64,000 bases of DNA from Ulvibacterium sp965248315 (GTDB lineage Bacteria > Bacteroidota > Bacteroidia > Flavobacteriales > Flavobacteriaceae). A program made the position numbers and the translations under genes. This document shows positions 17,178-24,424 of the stretch, piece by piece. Position 1 is the first letter of the stretch. The number at the start of each line of letters is the position of its first letter. The notes beneath the pieces were generated by a model, which did no database searches, was not told the origin of the DNA, and worked only from the letters and a program-made list of their open reading frames with translations. The stretch spans positions 3,410,001-3,474,000 of the forward strand of contig NZ_CBDFIX010000002.1 of assembly GCF_965248315.1 (NCBI RefSeq), in the 5' to 3' direction.

Positions 17178-17807
17178 ATGAACCAGGACCCACTAAAAAT
17201 TGTTATTATAGACCATGAACAATTATTTCACAACACCTATGAAACCTACTTTGACTCGTTTCTGGAATATGCGTTAAAGGGCGTCTACCCCACCATAAAA
17301 GATGCCCTATGCGCATATGATCACATATTTCCAGATGTTATCTTTTCGGAAATAGCATTACCGGACCGGTGTGGAATTGAAAGTATTCCGTTATTTAGGG
17401 AAAAGGACCCCGATGTCAAAATTATAATGTTGAGTTCCAGTAATGATTTTGAGCTAATCAAGAAAGCATTTAAGTTTGGAGCCAATGGCTATGTAACCAA
17501 ACCTTTAAATGAAAGAAGTCTATTCAATTCCCTGGACGCCGTAGAGCGTGAAGGCGCAACTTTAAGTAGCGACATTGCCAAAATGATTATTTCCATCTTC
17601 CAAAGAAAATCAAGGCAGTATTTCTCGGAACGGGAAAACCAGGTTATCGATTACCTTTGCCAAGGTGCCACATATAAGACTATAGCGGAAAAACTATTCG
17701 TTACGACCAGTGCGGTAAATTTTCATATACAGAACATCTACTTAAAACTGGATGTCAATTCCAAATCGGAAGCGCTTTCCAAGTTACAAGAATTGGAGTA
17801 TGCATAA
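17178..17807 (+). CDS. NarL/FixJ-type response regulator with altered receiver site
   Basis: 209 residues: a receiver domain (about 6-125) and a LuxR-type HTH (about 145-205, with SERENQVIDYLCQGATYKTIA and VNFHIQNIYLKL). The receiver keeps the Ser in MLSSS and the Lys in YVTKPLN. The phosphoacceptor Asp expected before the I-x-L-P motif is Glu58 (FPDVIFSEIALP), and the second acidic pocket residue is His (IIDHEQ). It is therefore probably not phosphorylated normally and may be constitutive or ligand controlled. No histidine kinase is adjacent. It stands alone, 769 bp beyond the PorP terminator, so its targets are unknown. Confidence 0.88.
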   Translation: MNQDPLKIVIIDHEQLFHNTYETYFDSFLEYALKGVYPTIKDALCAYDHIFPDVIFSEIALPDRCGIESIPLFREKDPDVKIIMLSSSNDFELIKKAFKFGANGYVTKPLNERSLFNSLDAVEREGATLSSDIAKMIISIFQRKSRQYFSERENQVIDYLCQGATYKTIAEKLFVTTSAVNFHIQNIYLKLDVNSKSEALSKLQELEYA

Positions 17808-17828
17808 AAAAGACAAGTGAAAATGCAA

Positions 17829-17892
17829 ACTCAAGTATCAAGCTCAAGTTTGATAGTTCAAAATTCTAAATCTTAAATTCAAATCTCAAGAA
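17829..17892. repeat. Degenerate low-complexity array (AACTCAAG/AAATTC type)
   Basis: The region is a string of imperfect words such as CTCAAGTATCAAG, CTCAAGTTTGATAG and AAATTCAAATCTCAAG. Similar words recur near 19800-19945 and 21445-21690. It is non-coding and of a kind common between accessory genes in Flavobacteriaceae. Confidence 0.6.
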
Positions 17893-18001
17893 AATAACTA
17901 CAATTCATCCCGATTGACATTTGAGGTTTGGTGCCTTCAATCGGCCATATGAACTTTTAAGCATCAACTATCAAAGGAGAAACGACTAATGGTGCCTTCC
18001 T

Positions 18002-18937
18002 TTATTTTTTCGTGACCTCTTTTTTATGTTTGTCCGCACCTTCTTTGGATACCACTAATATTTCCGGTTTGTCCTTTCTAAGGCTTACTTGCCAATCATG
18101 GAACACTTCCCAGGTATCGTTTACGAAAATCGGGGTTCCGTAGGCTTTAATTAAGGCTTTCCTGACTCTACTTTCCTCCTGTTTTGCCGTAAGGATCCAA
18201 AGTAAGTAAAGCTTACCCTCGGCATTGAATTTTGCCTCTATCTTCCTAGGGAAGCCGGCATATTCCATTCCAAAACAGTTGAACTGGGTTTCGCCATTGG
18301 GAAATTCCCTTTCATCTAAAAGAGTGGTCATCTTCTCAAGCCGAGGTTTAAGCTCTTGTATCGATGCCCCAAATTTGAAAATCTCTGGAATCTTACCCGA
18401 CGCCGTATACTTTGTGACCATTTTCTCTGTAGTCAGGTATGGGTTTTTCCAGGCAAATAGATTGGTATGTAGCCCCTCCTCTGTAAGGAAAAAAGCTTCG
18501 TTTTCCTTTTCATTTACCACCATGTTATCCTTTCCCGTATAGAATTTGTATCCTTTGTAAAACTCAATATCGGAAATCTTGGAAACGCCATCCCCTTTTG
18601 CCGAAATGAAATTCAATTGGCCATCCGAAAAAGTAAACACTATCTTATCAAAAAAGTAGTAGTCGTACCTACTACAATCCGAACATACGAGATGTTGTTC
18701 GGTAAATTGGGCCAAAGGAAAAGCAATTTCTTCGGTGTTTATGTCTATTTGATATGCCGATTTACAAAGTTTATCCATACTCCTCTTTACCATTTCCGGA
18801 CTATCGGACATTTTTACGCCATCAAAAAGTTCATTCATTTGCCCTAAGCAATCCAAAGGGGTTAAACTCATAACAATTGTCCCTATTACTACCATTCCTC
18901 GAAGAAAAAAATGGTATTTCTCTTTTTTATCTATCAT
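18002..18937 (-). CDS. Exported protein of unknown function with two related halves
   Basis: 311 residues, not recognised. The N-terminus has a basic start, a hydrophobic run (VVIGTIVMSLTPL) and a likely cleavage near CLGQ. The two halves look like divergent repeats. Each has a segment of the type LFDGVKMSDSPEMVKRSMDK or FKFGASIQELKPRLEKMTTL, then a cysteine-containing stretch and a strand reading FTFSDGQLNFIS or AKFNAEGKLYLLWIL. This suggests a duplicated fold that binds something in the periplasm. A 9-bp hairpin directly abuts the start codon. Neighbours (response regulator, recombinase) give no functional clue. Confidence 0.6.
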   Translation of the reverse strand: MIDKKEKYHFFLRGMVVIGTIVMSLTPLDCLGQMNELFDGVKMSDSPEMVKRSMDKLCKSAYQIDINTEEIAFPLAQFTEQHLVCSDCSRYDYYFFDKIVFTFSDGQLNFISAKGDGVSKISDIEFYKGYKFYTGKDNMVVNEKENEAFFLTEEGLHTNLFAWKNPYLTTEKMVTKYTASGKIPEIFKFGASIQELKPRLEKMTTLLDEREFPNGETQFNCFGMEYAGFPRKIEAKFNAEGKLYLLWILTAKQEESRVRKALIKAYGTPIFVNDTWEVFHDWQVSLRKDKPEILVVSKEGADKHKKEVTKK

Positions 18938-18959
18938 TCTTTATGCTTTGGCATAAAGA
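18938..18959 (-). promoter_or_regulatory. Hairpin immediately 5' of a start codon
   Basis: TCTTTATGC and GCATAAAGA are exact 9-bp complementary arms around a 4-nt loop. On the minus strand the stem ends at the base before the ATG of the gene at 18002-18937. It occupies the ribosome-binding region, so it may limit or regulate translation. Confidence 0.5.
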
Positions 18960-19066
18960 GTATGGTAAAAAGCAATTGTTACAAAATTGTGGAAACCAGG
19001 TTTCTCTCTATTCCGTAGAAGTCGCGAAAATGGCAGAGCTAAGGGTCATTATATTGAGTTTTTGTA

Positions 19067-19648
19067 TTATTTGATCAAGGCCTTCACCTTCTGCACGGTT
19101 CCCAAACTAACATCGCATAACCTGCTCGTATTTCGCATGGTATGGCCTTCCCTTAGTCGCCTAATGACGTGACTGTACTTGGCTAGAATCTCTTCCTTGG
19201 ATTTCTTGGAACCTTTGGTTCTACCTTTATAGACGCCTTTGGCCTTTGCCAGTTCAATACCTGCCCTCTGGCGTTCCTGCAGGTTTCTGCGTTCCATTTC
19301 CGCAATATTGGTCAATACGCTTATTATGAGTTTAAAGGTGGGATCGGGCTTTCCAACAACTAGGGATTCCAAGTCAAGGTCATCCACTTTAAGGATAATC
19401 CCGTTGTCGTCAAAATACCGTAAGGTGGATAGAATATCCATTAGGTTGCGCCCTAACCTATCGATAGCACGGACACTGACATAGGTAATGTTTTTATCTT
19501 CCAAAAGTTCCTTTCCCCTCGGTCGCTTATGAAACGGAACCGAACCGCTGCAGATGTCTAGATACAGCTTTTCATGGCAGTACTTATTGTGCAACCAATG
19601 TTCCATCTGCTGGTCCGGGGCATCGATACGGATATACCTTGCATTCAT
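19067..19648 (-). CDS. Serine recombinase (resolvase/invertase family), catalytic Ser replaced by Asp
   Basis: 193 residues from ATG 19648; the frame is open to 19723, but the extra 25 residues do not fit the family. It has the resolvase catalytic domain (about 1-140) with AIDRLGRNLMDIL carrying the DRLGR arginines, SGSVPFHKRPRGKELL, and NIAEMERRNLQERQ. A C-terminal HTH follows (about 150-190). The N-terminal motif normally reads YxRVSTxxQ with the nucleophilic Ser. Here it is YIRIDAPDQQ, with Asp9 in that place, so strand cleavage should be impaired. It is flanked by low-complexity repeats and has no obvious site or partner transposase. Perhaps a domesticated DNA-binding protein or dead element remnant. 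Confidence 0.85.
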   Translation of the reverse strand: MNARYIRIDAPDQQMEHWLHNKYCHEKLYLDICSGSVPFHKRPRGKELLEDKNITYVSVRAIDRLGRNLMDILSTLRYFDDNGIILKVDDLDLESLVVGKPDPTFKLIISVLTNIAEMERRNLQERQRAGIELAKAKGVYKGRTKGSKKSKEEILAKYSHVIRRLREGHTMRNTSRLCDVSLGTVQKVKALIK

Positions 19649-19800
19649 AGAAATTGCTTTTCCAATCCCCGAATATCGCGATAAAAATAGAAGGGGCACT
19701 TCTAATACGGTTCTAAGGCGCATATTTTCGATTTACGGAAGGCGCTAATGCCCGAAGTGGGAAGTGAAAATATTTATTTACCCGTACTTGGTATTTTATG

Positions 19801-19945
19801 GAAATTCAAGAATCAAATTCCACGAATATGGTTCAAGTTCAAATGTTAGGTTGCGGGTTTCGAGTTTAAGTTGTTTTATTTTCCATACTTCATACTTCCA
19901 ATTTCGTATTTCGTACTTCTAGTTTTGTGCTTGGAATTTGGGATT
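19801..19945. repeat. Low-complexity array with a 34-bp word repeated at 21615
   Basis: The stretch is made of imperfect AATTTCG/GTTCAAG/ACTTC words. Positions 19894-19927 (beginning ACTTCCAATTTCG, ending CTAGTTTTG) are identical to 21615-21648, so a perfect 34-bp direct repeat flanks the serine hydrolase gene. The 337-bp gap between the recombinase start and this hydrolase holds no gene. Confidence 0.65.
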
Positions 19946-19985
19946 TCTTACGGAAGAAGGATTACATTCCTGTCTGTGATTAAGT

Positions 19986-21308
19986 TCACGTCCCTGCTGA
20001 TCCAGAGGGTTGGGAGCTGACCACCGACTGATTCGGAGGTGTTTCGCCAGCGTGGACCCCAATAATCTCCTGAACGATATTGTAAAGGTCAGTAATCACG
20101 TGCTGGGCTATCCTGGATTGGTTATTCAACAGAACGCAAATACCCAGATCTTCATCAGGAAAGACCGCTATTTCATTGCGGAAGCGGTTAACACTTCCCC
20201 CATGGTGCCACATGGTGTTTTCGATCCCTGGATTACCTGATCTGTAGGTATGAATCCTCCAGCCAAAACCGTAATACGAGGCCATATGTCCGGGCCAGCG
20301 TTGATAGTACTTCAGTCTCCCAGGTATCTCAACAAATGGCGTAAAGGTTTCCTGTAATGCCTCGCTTGTCATTACATCGGGACGATGACCCAGCAAAAAC
20401 TGCATCCATTTGGCCATATCCTCGGCATTAGAGTTAATACCTCCGGCAGCAACGGCATTAAAGTAGGAGTCGGTTAGCTTGCCGGATTTCCACCCACGCC
20501 TTGCTTTAACATGTGGTTTGGCCTTGTTCCCTGTCTTCCCGAGGGCTTCAAAGTCCATAGTGGTCGCGCACATTTCCAACGGTTTGAAAAAACGTTCTTC
20601 CAAGGATGTGGTAATCTCCTGTCCAGTAACCTTCTTCATCATTTCCCCGGAAAGCGCAAAAAGCGCATTTTGATAGCTATACATTTCCCCAGGCTTGCTT
20701 ATAGGCTCTACCTCAGCAAATCTGCCTGCGATTTCGTCCAGGGATAGCCCAGCCTCCACCAGATTTGTGTAGCTGTGATAGGGTGCCCCTGAGGTATGTG
20801 ATAATAAATGGGCCAAGGTGATGTTTTCAGTATTCTCGCGATCCCCTAACTCAAATTCGGGAATGTAGTCACTGACCCTGTCCTCCCAGGTCAACTTTCC
20901 TTCACTTTTTAGATCTGAAGCAAGCACTCCTGTAAATCCTTTTGAAAGCGAACCCAATCGGAAGACCGTTTGCCCGTCTACCTTTTTGCCTGTAAGGCTA
21001 TTCTTTATTCCGAATCCGTCCGCCAAGAGTACTTGTTCCCCATTTACAATACTTACGCCGGCACCCACAACTTCCCCGGCGGCTATGGCCTCACTAAAAT
21101 AGGAGTCAACGGCCGTTTGCAAGGCGGTCTGTAGTTCTTTATCAAAAACTGTATTGTCCTGTTTTATAGATATATAGATATTTTTATTCGAAGTTTCTAT
21201 TGAAGAGTTTGTGGCTGTAAAGGAATTATTGCTGCATAACGTCAGAACAAATAAGAAAAGAAACAAAGTCGCCAAACCGGCGAAGATTTTAAATCGGTTC
21301 ATGTGCAA
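19986..21308 (-). CDS. Exported serine hydrolase, beta-lactamase/penicillin-binding fold
   Basis: 440 residues. The N-terminus is hydrophobic (FAGLATLFLFLFVLTLC), a signal or anchor. The class C-type fold shows RLGSLSKGFTG (SxxK, Ser nucleophile and Lys), YSYQNALFALSGE (YxN motif) and WHHGGSVNRFRNE in place of KTG. It resembles Bacteroidota serine hydrolases that act as esterases, D-amino peptidases or carboxypeptidases rather than true antibiotic-degrading enzymes. It is a single gene between two low-complexity arrays that share a 34-bp direct repeat, so it may be mobile cargo. Confidence 0.85.
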   Translation of the reverse strand: MHMNRFKIFAGLATLFLFLFVLTLCSNNSFTATNSSIETSNKNIYISIKQDNTVFDKELQTALQTAVDSYFSEAIAAGEVVGAGVSIVNGEQVLLADGFGIKNSLTGKKVDGQTVFRLGSLSKGFTGVLASDLKSEGKLTWEDRVSDYIPEFELGDRENTENITLAHLLSHTSGAPYHSYTNLVEAGLSLDEIAGRFAEVEPISKPGEMYSYQNALFALSGEMMKKVTGQEITTSLEERFFKPLEMCATTMDFEALGKTGNKAKPHVKARRGWKSGKLTDSYFNAVAAGGINSNAEDMAKWMQFLLGHRPDVMTSEALQETFTPFVEIPGRLKYYQRWPGHMASYYGFGWRIHTYRSGNPGIENTMWHHGGSVNRFRNEIAVFPDEDLGICVLLNNQSRIAQHVITDLYNIVQEIIGVHAGETPPNQSVVSSQPSGSAGT

Positions 21309-21444
21309 AAATAGCTTTTGTCTTGATTTGGTAAGACATAGGACTTATGAATATTAAACCCATTAATTTGTTGATTATTATACGTTGCGGTATTTTTTTC
21401 GGGAACAGCCTAAAAATAAAGAAAATCTTTTTAATTAATACATA

Positions 21445-21690
21445 GGTAGAAATTCCAAATCTCAAAATCCAAAATACAAGGTTGAAATTCAAGCTCAGGC
21501 TCAAGTTCAAACACAAGGATTAAATGTTAAGTTTTGATTTTTTGGTTCTTGACGTTTAGCGTTTAGCGTTTAGCGTTTAGCGTTTGTAAAAAAGCTATTT
21601 TTTCAGCAATTCAAACTTCCAATTTCGTATTTCGTACTTCTAGTTTTGGACTTGTGATTTCGAATTTGTCATTTGGAGTTTGTTATTTTA
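21445..21690. repeat. Low-complexity array containing CGTTTAG heptamers
   Basis: Imperfect words (AAATTCCAAATCTC, CAAGCTCAGGCTCAAG, ATTTCGTATTTCGTAC) fill this stretch. Inside it, 21553-21585 holds four perfect CGTTTAG units plus CGTTT. Positions 21615-21648 duplicate 19894-19927 exactly. The 470-bp gap 21309-21778 contains no gene. Confidence 0.65.
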
Positions 21691-21778
21691 CAACTGGCCC
21701 AGCCAACTCTCTTAAACCAACCACCCGTATTGGATAGCTCAAAGGTGTAATTGGTGTTAATAGCTGACTTGTTTTAAA

Positions 21779-23110
21779 TTATTTCAACGGTTTCAGAAAA
21801 TTTTGACATGCGTATTCGCCTATTTTCACCCCTAACCTATTCCCCTCTTCTGAATCGTATCTAAAGTGGATTCCCAAATAAAGTCGAGACATGGCACCTT
21901 CAAGACCCGCCTTGGAGAAACTATTGAATGAACGTTCTGGCGGATCCATTTTCATTTTATCGGACATCGGCCCGGAGCTATCCACTTCCGGGACTACCAT
22001 GGTGAAGGCATAATCATCGCCAAATCCCAACGTTTTTGCCAACACAGTCATGCCAGAACCACTTCCCGAGCCGTGCGCAGAAGGATATGAAGGAAACGGA
22101 TAGGTGTGATTATGAAGCGTATTCCACGTTGTATCTGGATCCGTATTTGGGTTGCCATCATTTGCAGCCCAACGTATAGCGGTATATGGCCTCCAATGAT
22201 TATAGAAAAACTTGTTATCAAAAACACATACATAGGCATCGTAAATAGTCATATTTAATAGAGCAAATGACCTTGTCGCCGTCCAAAGGTCAATTCCTTC
22301 CTTTTGTACAAGATCACCGGCTAATCTATTTAAGGATATTTCAATGAACTCCTTCCACCACATGGCAAAATGAGCCTGATCTTTAGTTCTCGTCGTGCTT
22401 ACGGAGGCACCAACTTCTTTTACTTCATTGAAAGCTTTGGTATAATCATTACTAGTAATTTCTGGAGGTGGAGGAGACCTGAAATGATCAGAGCTCTTCA
22501 ATAAAAATGTTTTTGCTTTTGACCAACCCGCACCAAATATGAACCCTTCGGGGGTGCCGCTATGCTCATTGAACTCAGCATAAACACCAGGAGCCATGGG
22601 ATGCCACGTGTATTCTGACTGTTCATTCCAGGTATCATTATTGCGTATTTTTAAGATGGCATTCGCTGAAGCCTTACCCAGACTTATACCATCCTTCTGC
22701 GAATCTCCGTCTTCAACCATACTCAACCAGTAGTCTAACTCTTGGTCCAATTCATCCTTCCGATCAGGGAATTGATCGACAGCCACATCATAGGCTGCCT
22801 GTGCAACTGCTGCAATCGGATTGGCATCCGGCGCATTTCCCTTATAAGCATAAGTGGTATATTTGGGCGCTATAGCATTAAGTGCATCATGCATTGCTAC
22901 ATGCATCATTGATGTGGTTCGGACACCTTTTAGAGTAAATAAATTATCTTCGGCAATAGCAAAATCAATGACCTTCTTGTTCCAAATCGTTACAATCTCT
23001 CCAGAATAAACTGAAATATCCTTTTTTTGTGGTGCACAGCCCTGCAAAAATGAGAGAATCAATATAATTGCCAATAGGGTATTTTTCTGTAGTCTGCGTA
23101 TAATTTCCAT
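21779..23110 (-). CDS. Vanadium-dependent haloperoxidase/PAP2-like lipoprotein
   Basis: 443 residues from ATG 23110; an upstream ATG at 23161 would add 17 unlikely residues. The lipobox LQGC near residue 26 predicts a lipoprotein. The vanadate or phosphate site of the VHPO/acid phosphatase superfamily is complete: K-x6-RP in KFFYNHWRP, PSAH in YPSYPSAHGSGSG (usual PSGH), and SR-x5-H-x3-D in SRLYLGIHFRYD. A haloperoxidase would oxidise iodide or bromide with peroxide, as described for the marine flavobacterium Zobellia. A phosphatase activity is also possible. It sits next to an AraC-type regulator on the same strand. Confidence 0.85.
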   Translation of the reverse strand: MEIIRRLQKNTLLAIILILSFLQGCAPQKKDISVYSGEIVTIWNKKVIDFAIAEDNLFTLKGVRTTSMMHVAMHDALNAIAPKYTTYAYKGNAPDANPIAAVAQAAYDVAVDQFPDRKDELDQELDYWLSMVEDGDSQKDGISLGKASANAILKIRNNDTWNEQSEYTWHPMAPGVYAEFNEHSGTPEGFIFGAGWSKAKTFLLKSSDHFRSPPPPEITSNDYTKAFNEVKEVGASVSTTRTKDQAHFAMWWKEFIEISLNRLAGDLVQKEGIDLWTATRSFALLNMTIYDAYVCVFDNKFFYNHWRPYTAIRWAANDGNPNTDPDTTWNTLHNHTYPFPSYPSAHGSGSGSGMTVLAKTLGFGDDYAFTMVVPEVDSSGPMSDKMKMDPPERSFNSFSKAGLEGAMSRLYLGIHFRYDSEEGNRLGVKIGEYACQNFLKPLK

Positions 23111-23213
23111 ATCGCTTCTTATTAGATGAGAATACAATATTAGGAAATAGCTAAAAGTCAAAATATGCTCAGAATATCAAATGATATACTGAAAATCTCA
23201 GTCGAATGCCAGT

Positions 23214-24095
23214 TCAGACTTTGATTAGCCGTTGCTTTTTGAACGCCAATGGTGCACTGTGGAAGCGTTCTCTGAACGTGCGTATGAAATGTGATGTATT
23301 CTCGAAACCCGACTCAATGGTTATTTCGCTAATATTGAGGTCGGTTGTTTCCAATAGATATTTGGCGTAATCGAGTCGTTTCCCTTTCAACCATTTCCCA
23401 GGTGTTGTTCTGTATGTCTTTACAAAATCCCTATTAAAACTTGCTAGACTTCGGTTAGACAATTTGGCAAAATCCTTTAATTTCAAATTAAAAATAAAAT
23501 TCTCCTCCATAACCAATTTCAACGATTTCTTTCCTGAGGCGGCAATTTCTTTGAAGCACTTTGTGGCAAGAGGGTTATGACCACTAGTCGCGATATTGAC
23601 AATAAGCTCTTTGAACTTTACCTTGAGTAAGCTTTTTGAGGGTGGGGAAGCTTGTGAAAAGTAACCCATTAATGAATTGAAATAATGTATCAGGCTTTGA
23701 TTCAACGCCAAAGGAATTACCGAATCTGTTTGCTCCTCAAGGGTTTCATTAATGAACAAATTAGTTTCATTCCTGAGAACCGAACTTATGAACTCATCTG
23801 GCATAAAAATTAGCAGGGCACAGAAATCGCCATTGAGTATTTTAAATACGCGATGCACTCCCTTTTTCAGAAACGCAGCATCTCCAGCCTTTAAAATATA
23901 CTCATCGGTTGGGGTTTTCCATCTTCCTCCACCAACAAAAACATAACAGAAATAATTCTTTTCCGTGGAGTAGTCCACAGGTGATCCCTCTAGGGGGCAA
24001 TCATATGCGGTAAACAAAACGTCATCCACTGACATCTGCCTAAAAAGAGGGTTCCCTTCAACGAATTTATAAAAGTTGATTATCTCCATAACCAA
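23214..24095 (-). CDS. AraC-family transcriptional regulator
   Basis: 293 residues. The N-terminal part (about 20-125) is a small cupin-like sensor (GGGRWKTPTDEYILKAGDAAFLKKG). The C-terminus (about 190-290) has the two AraC helix-turn-helix motifs: LKDFAKLSNRSLASFNRDF and ISEITIESGFENTSHFIRTF. It lies about 100 bp upstream of the haloperoxidase-like gene on the same strand and is a plausible regulator of it. An 8-bp inverted repeat upstream of its own start could be its operator. Confidence 0.9.
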   Translation of the reverse strand: MVMEIINFYKFVEGNPLFRQMSVDDVLFTAYDCPLEGSPVDYSTEKNYFCYVFVGGGRWKTPTDEYILKAGDAAFLKKGVHRVFKILNGDFCALLIFMPDEFISSVLRNETNLFINETLEEQTDSVIPLALNQSLIHYFNSLMGYFSQASPPSKSLLKVKFKELIVNIATSGHNPLATKCFKEIAASGKKSLKLVMEENFIFNLKLKDFAKLSNRSLASFNRDFVKTYRTTPGKWLKGKRLDYAKYLLETTDLNISEITIESGFENTSHFIRTFRERFHSAPLAFKKQRLIKV

Positions 24096-24109
24096 AGAAT
24101 ATTTTTGTT

Positions 24110-24134
24110 ATCCAACAAGTATACTATGTTGGAT
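24110..24134. promoter_or_regulatory. Inverted repeat upstream of the AraC-type regulator
   Basis: ATCCAACA (24110-24117) and TGTTGGAT (24127-24134) are perfect reverse complements with a 9-nt spacer, 14 bp upstream of the regulator's ATG. The position fits an autoregulatory operator. Confidence 0.45.
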
Positions 24135-24207
24135 GTTCAATATGAAGCATTTACCTCTCTAAGATAACAAATCTTAAATATTCATAAAGGGTTTTATGTA
24201 CTGAAAA

Positions 24208-24318
24208 CTATCCTAGCCAGCCCTCTCTATCCAAACTCCGATATTGAATTGCCTCTCCAATATGGTTGCCGTTGACATTGCTTTTGTTTTCCAAATCAGC
24301 TATGGTATGGGCTACCTT
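24208..24318 (-). pseudogene. Displaced 3' end of comM (36 codons plus stop)
   Basis: The minus strand encodes 36 residues matching the C-terminus of ComM (26568-28103) with one difference (Arg to His), ending in REGWLG and a stop. A 47-bp core (24251-24297) is identical to 26611-26657. On both sides of the core nearly every difference is synonymous. That pattern means the copy came from a functional comM of a related genome, not from a recent local duplication. The two copies are about 2.36 kb apart in the same orientation, as expected for the ends of an integrated element. The rest of the 329-bp gap around it is non-coding. Confidence 0.85.
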
Positions 24319-24424
24319 AGTTACTCATTTTCATTGTACGTAGATTAAACTACGGTTACTTAAAAGCAAGATACTTATACTCAACTGTGGACCAGCATAT
24401 TAACCACACAGAATTAACAACTAA

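Noticed and set aside
17829..21690. Low-complexity arrays as a CRISPR array
   Set aside because: Words are imperfect and unevenly spaced, without identical repeats, unique spacers or cas genes.
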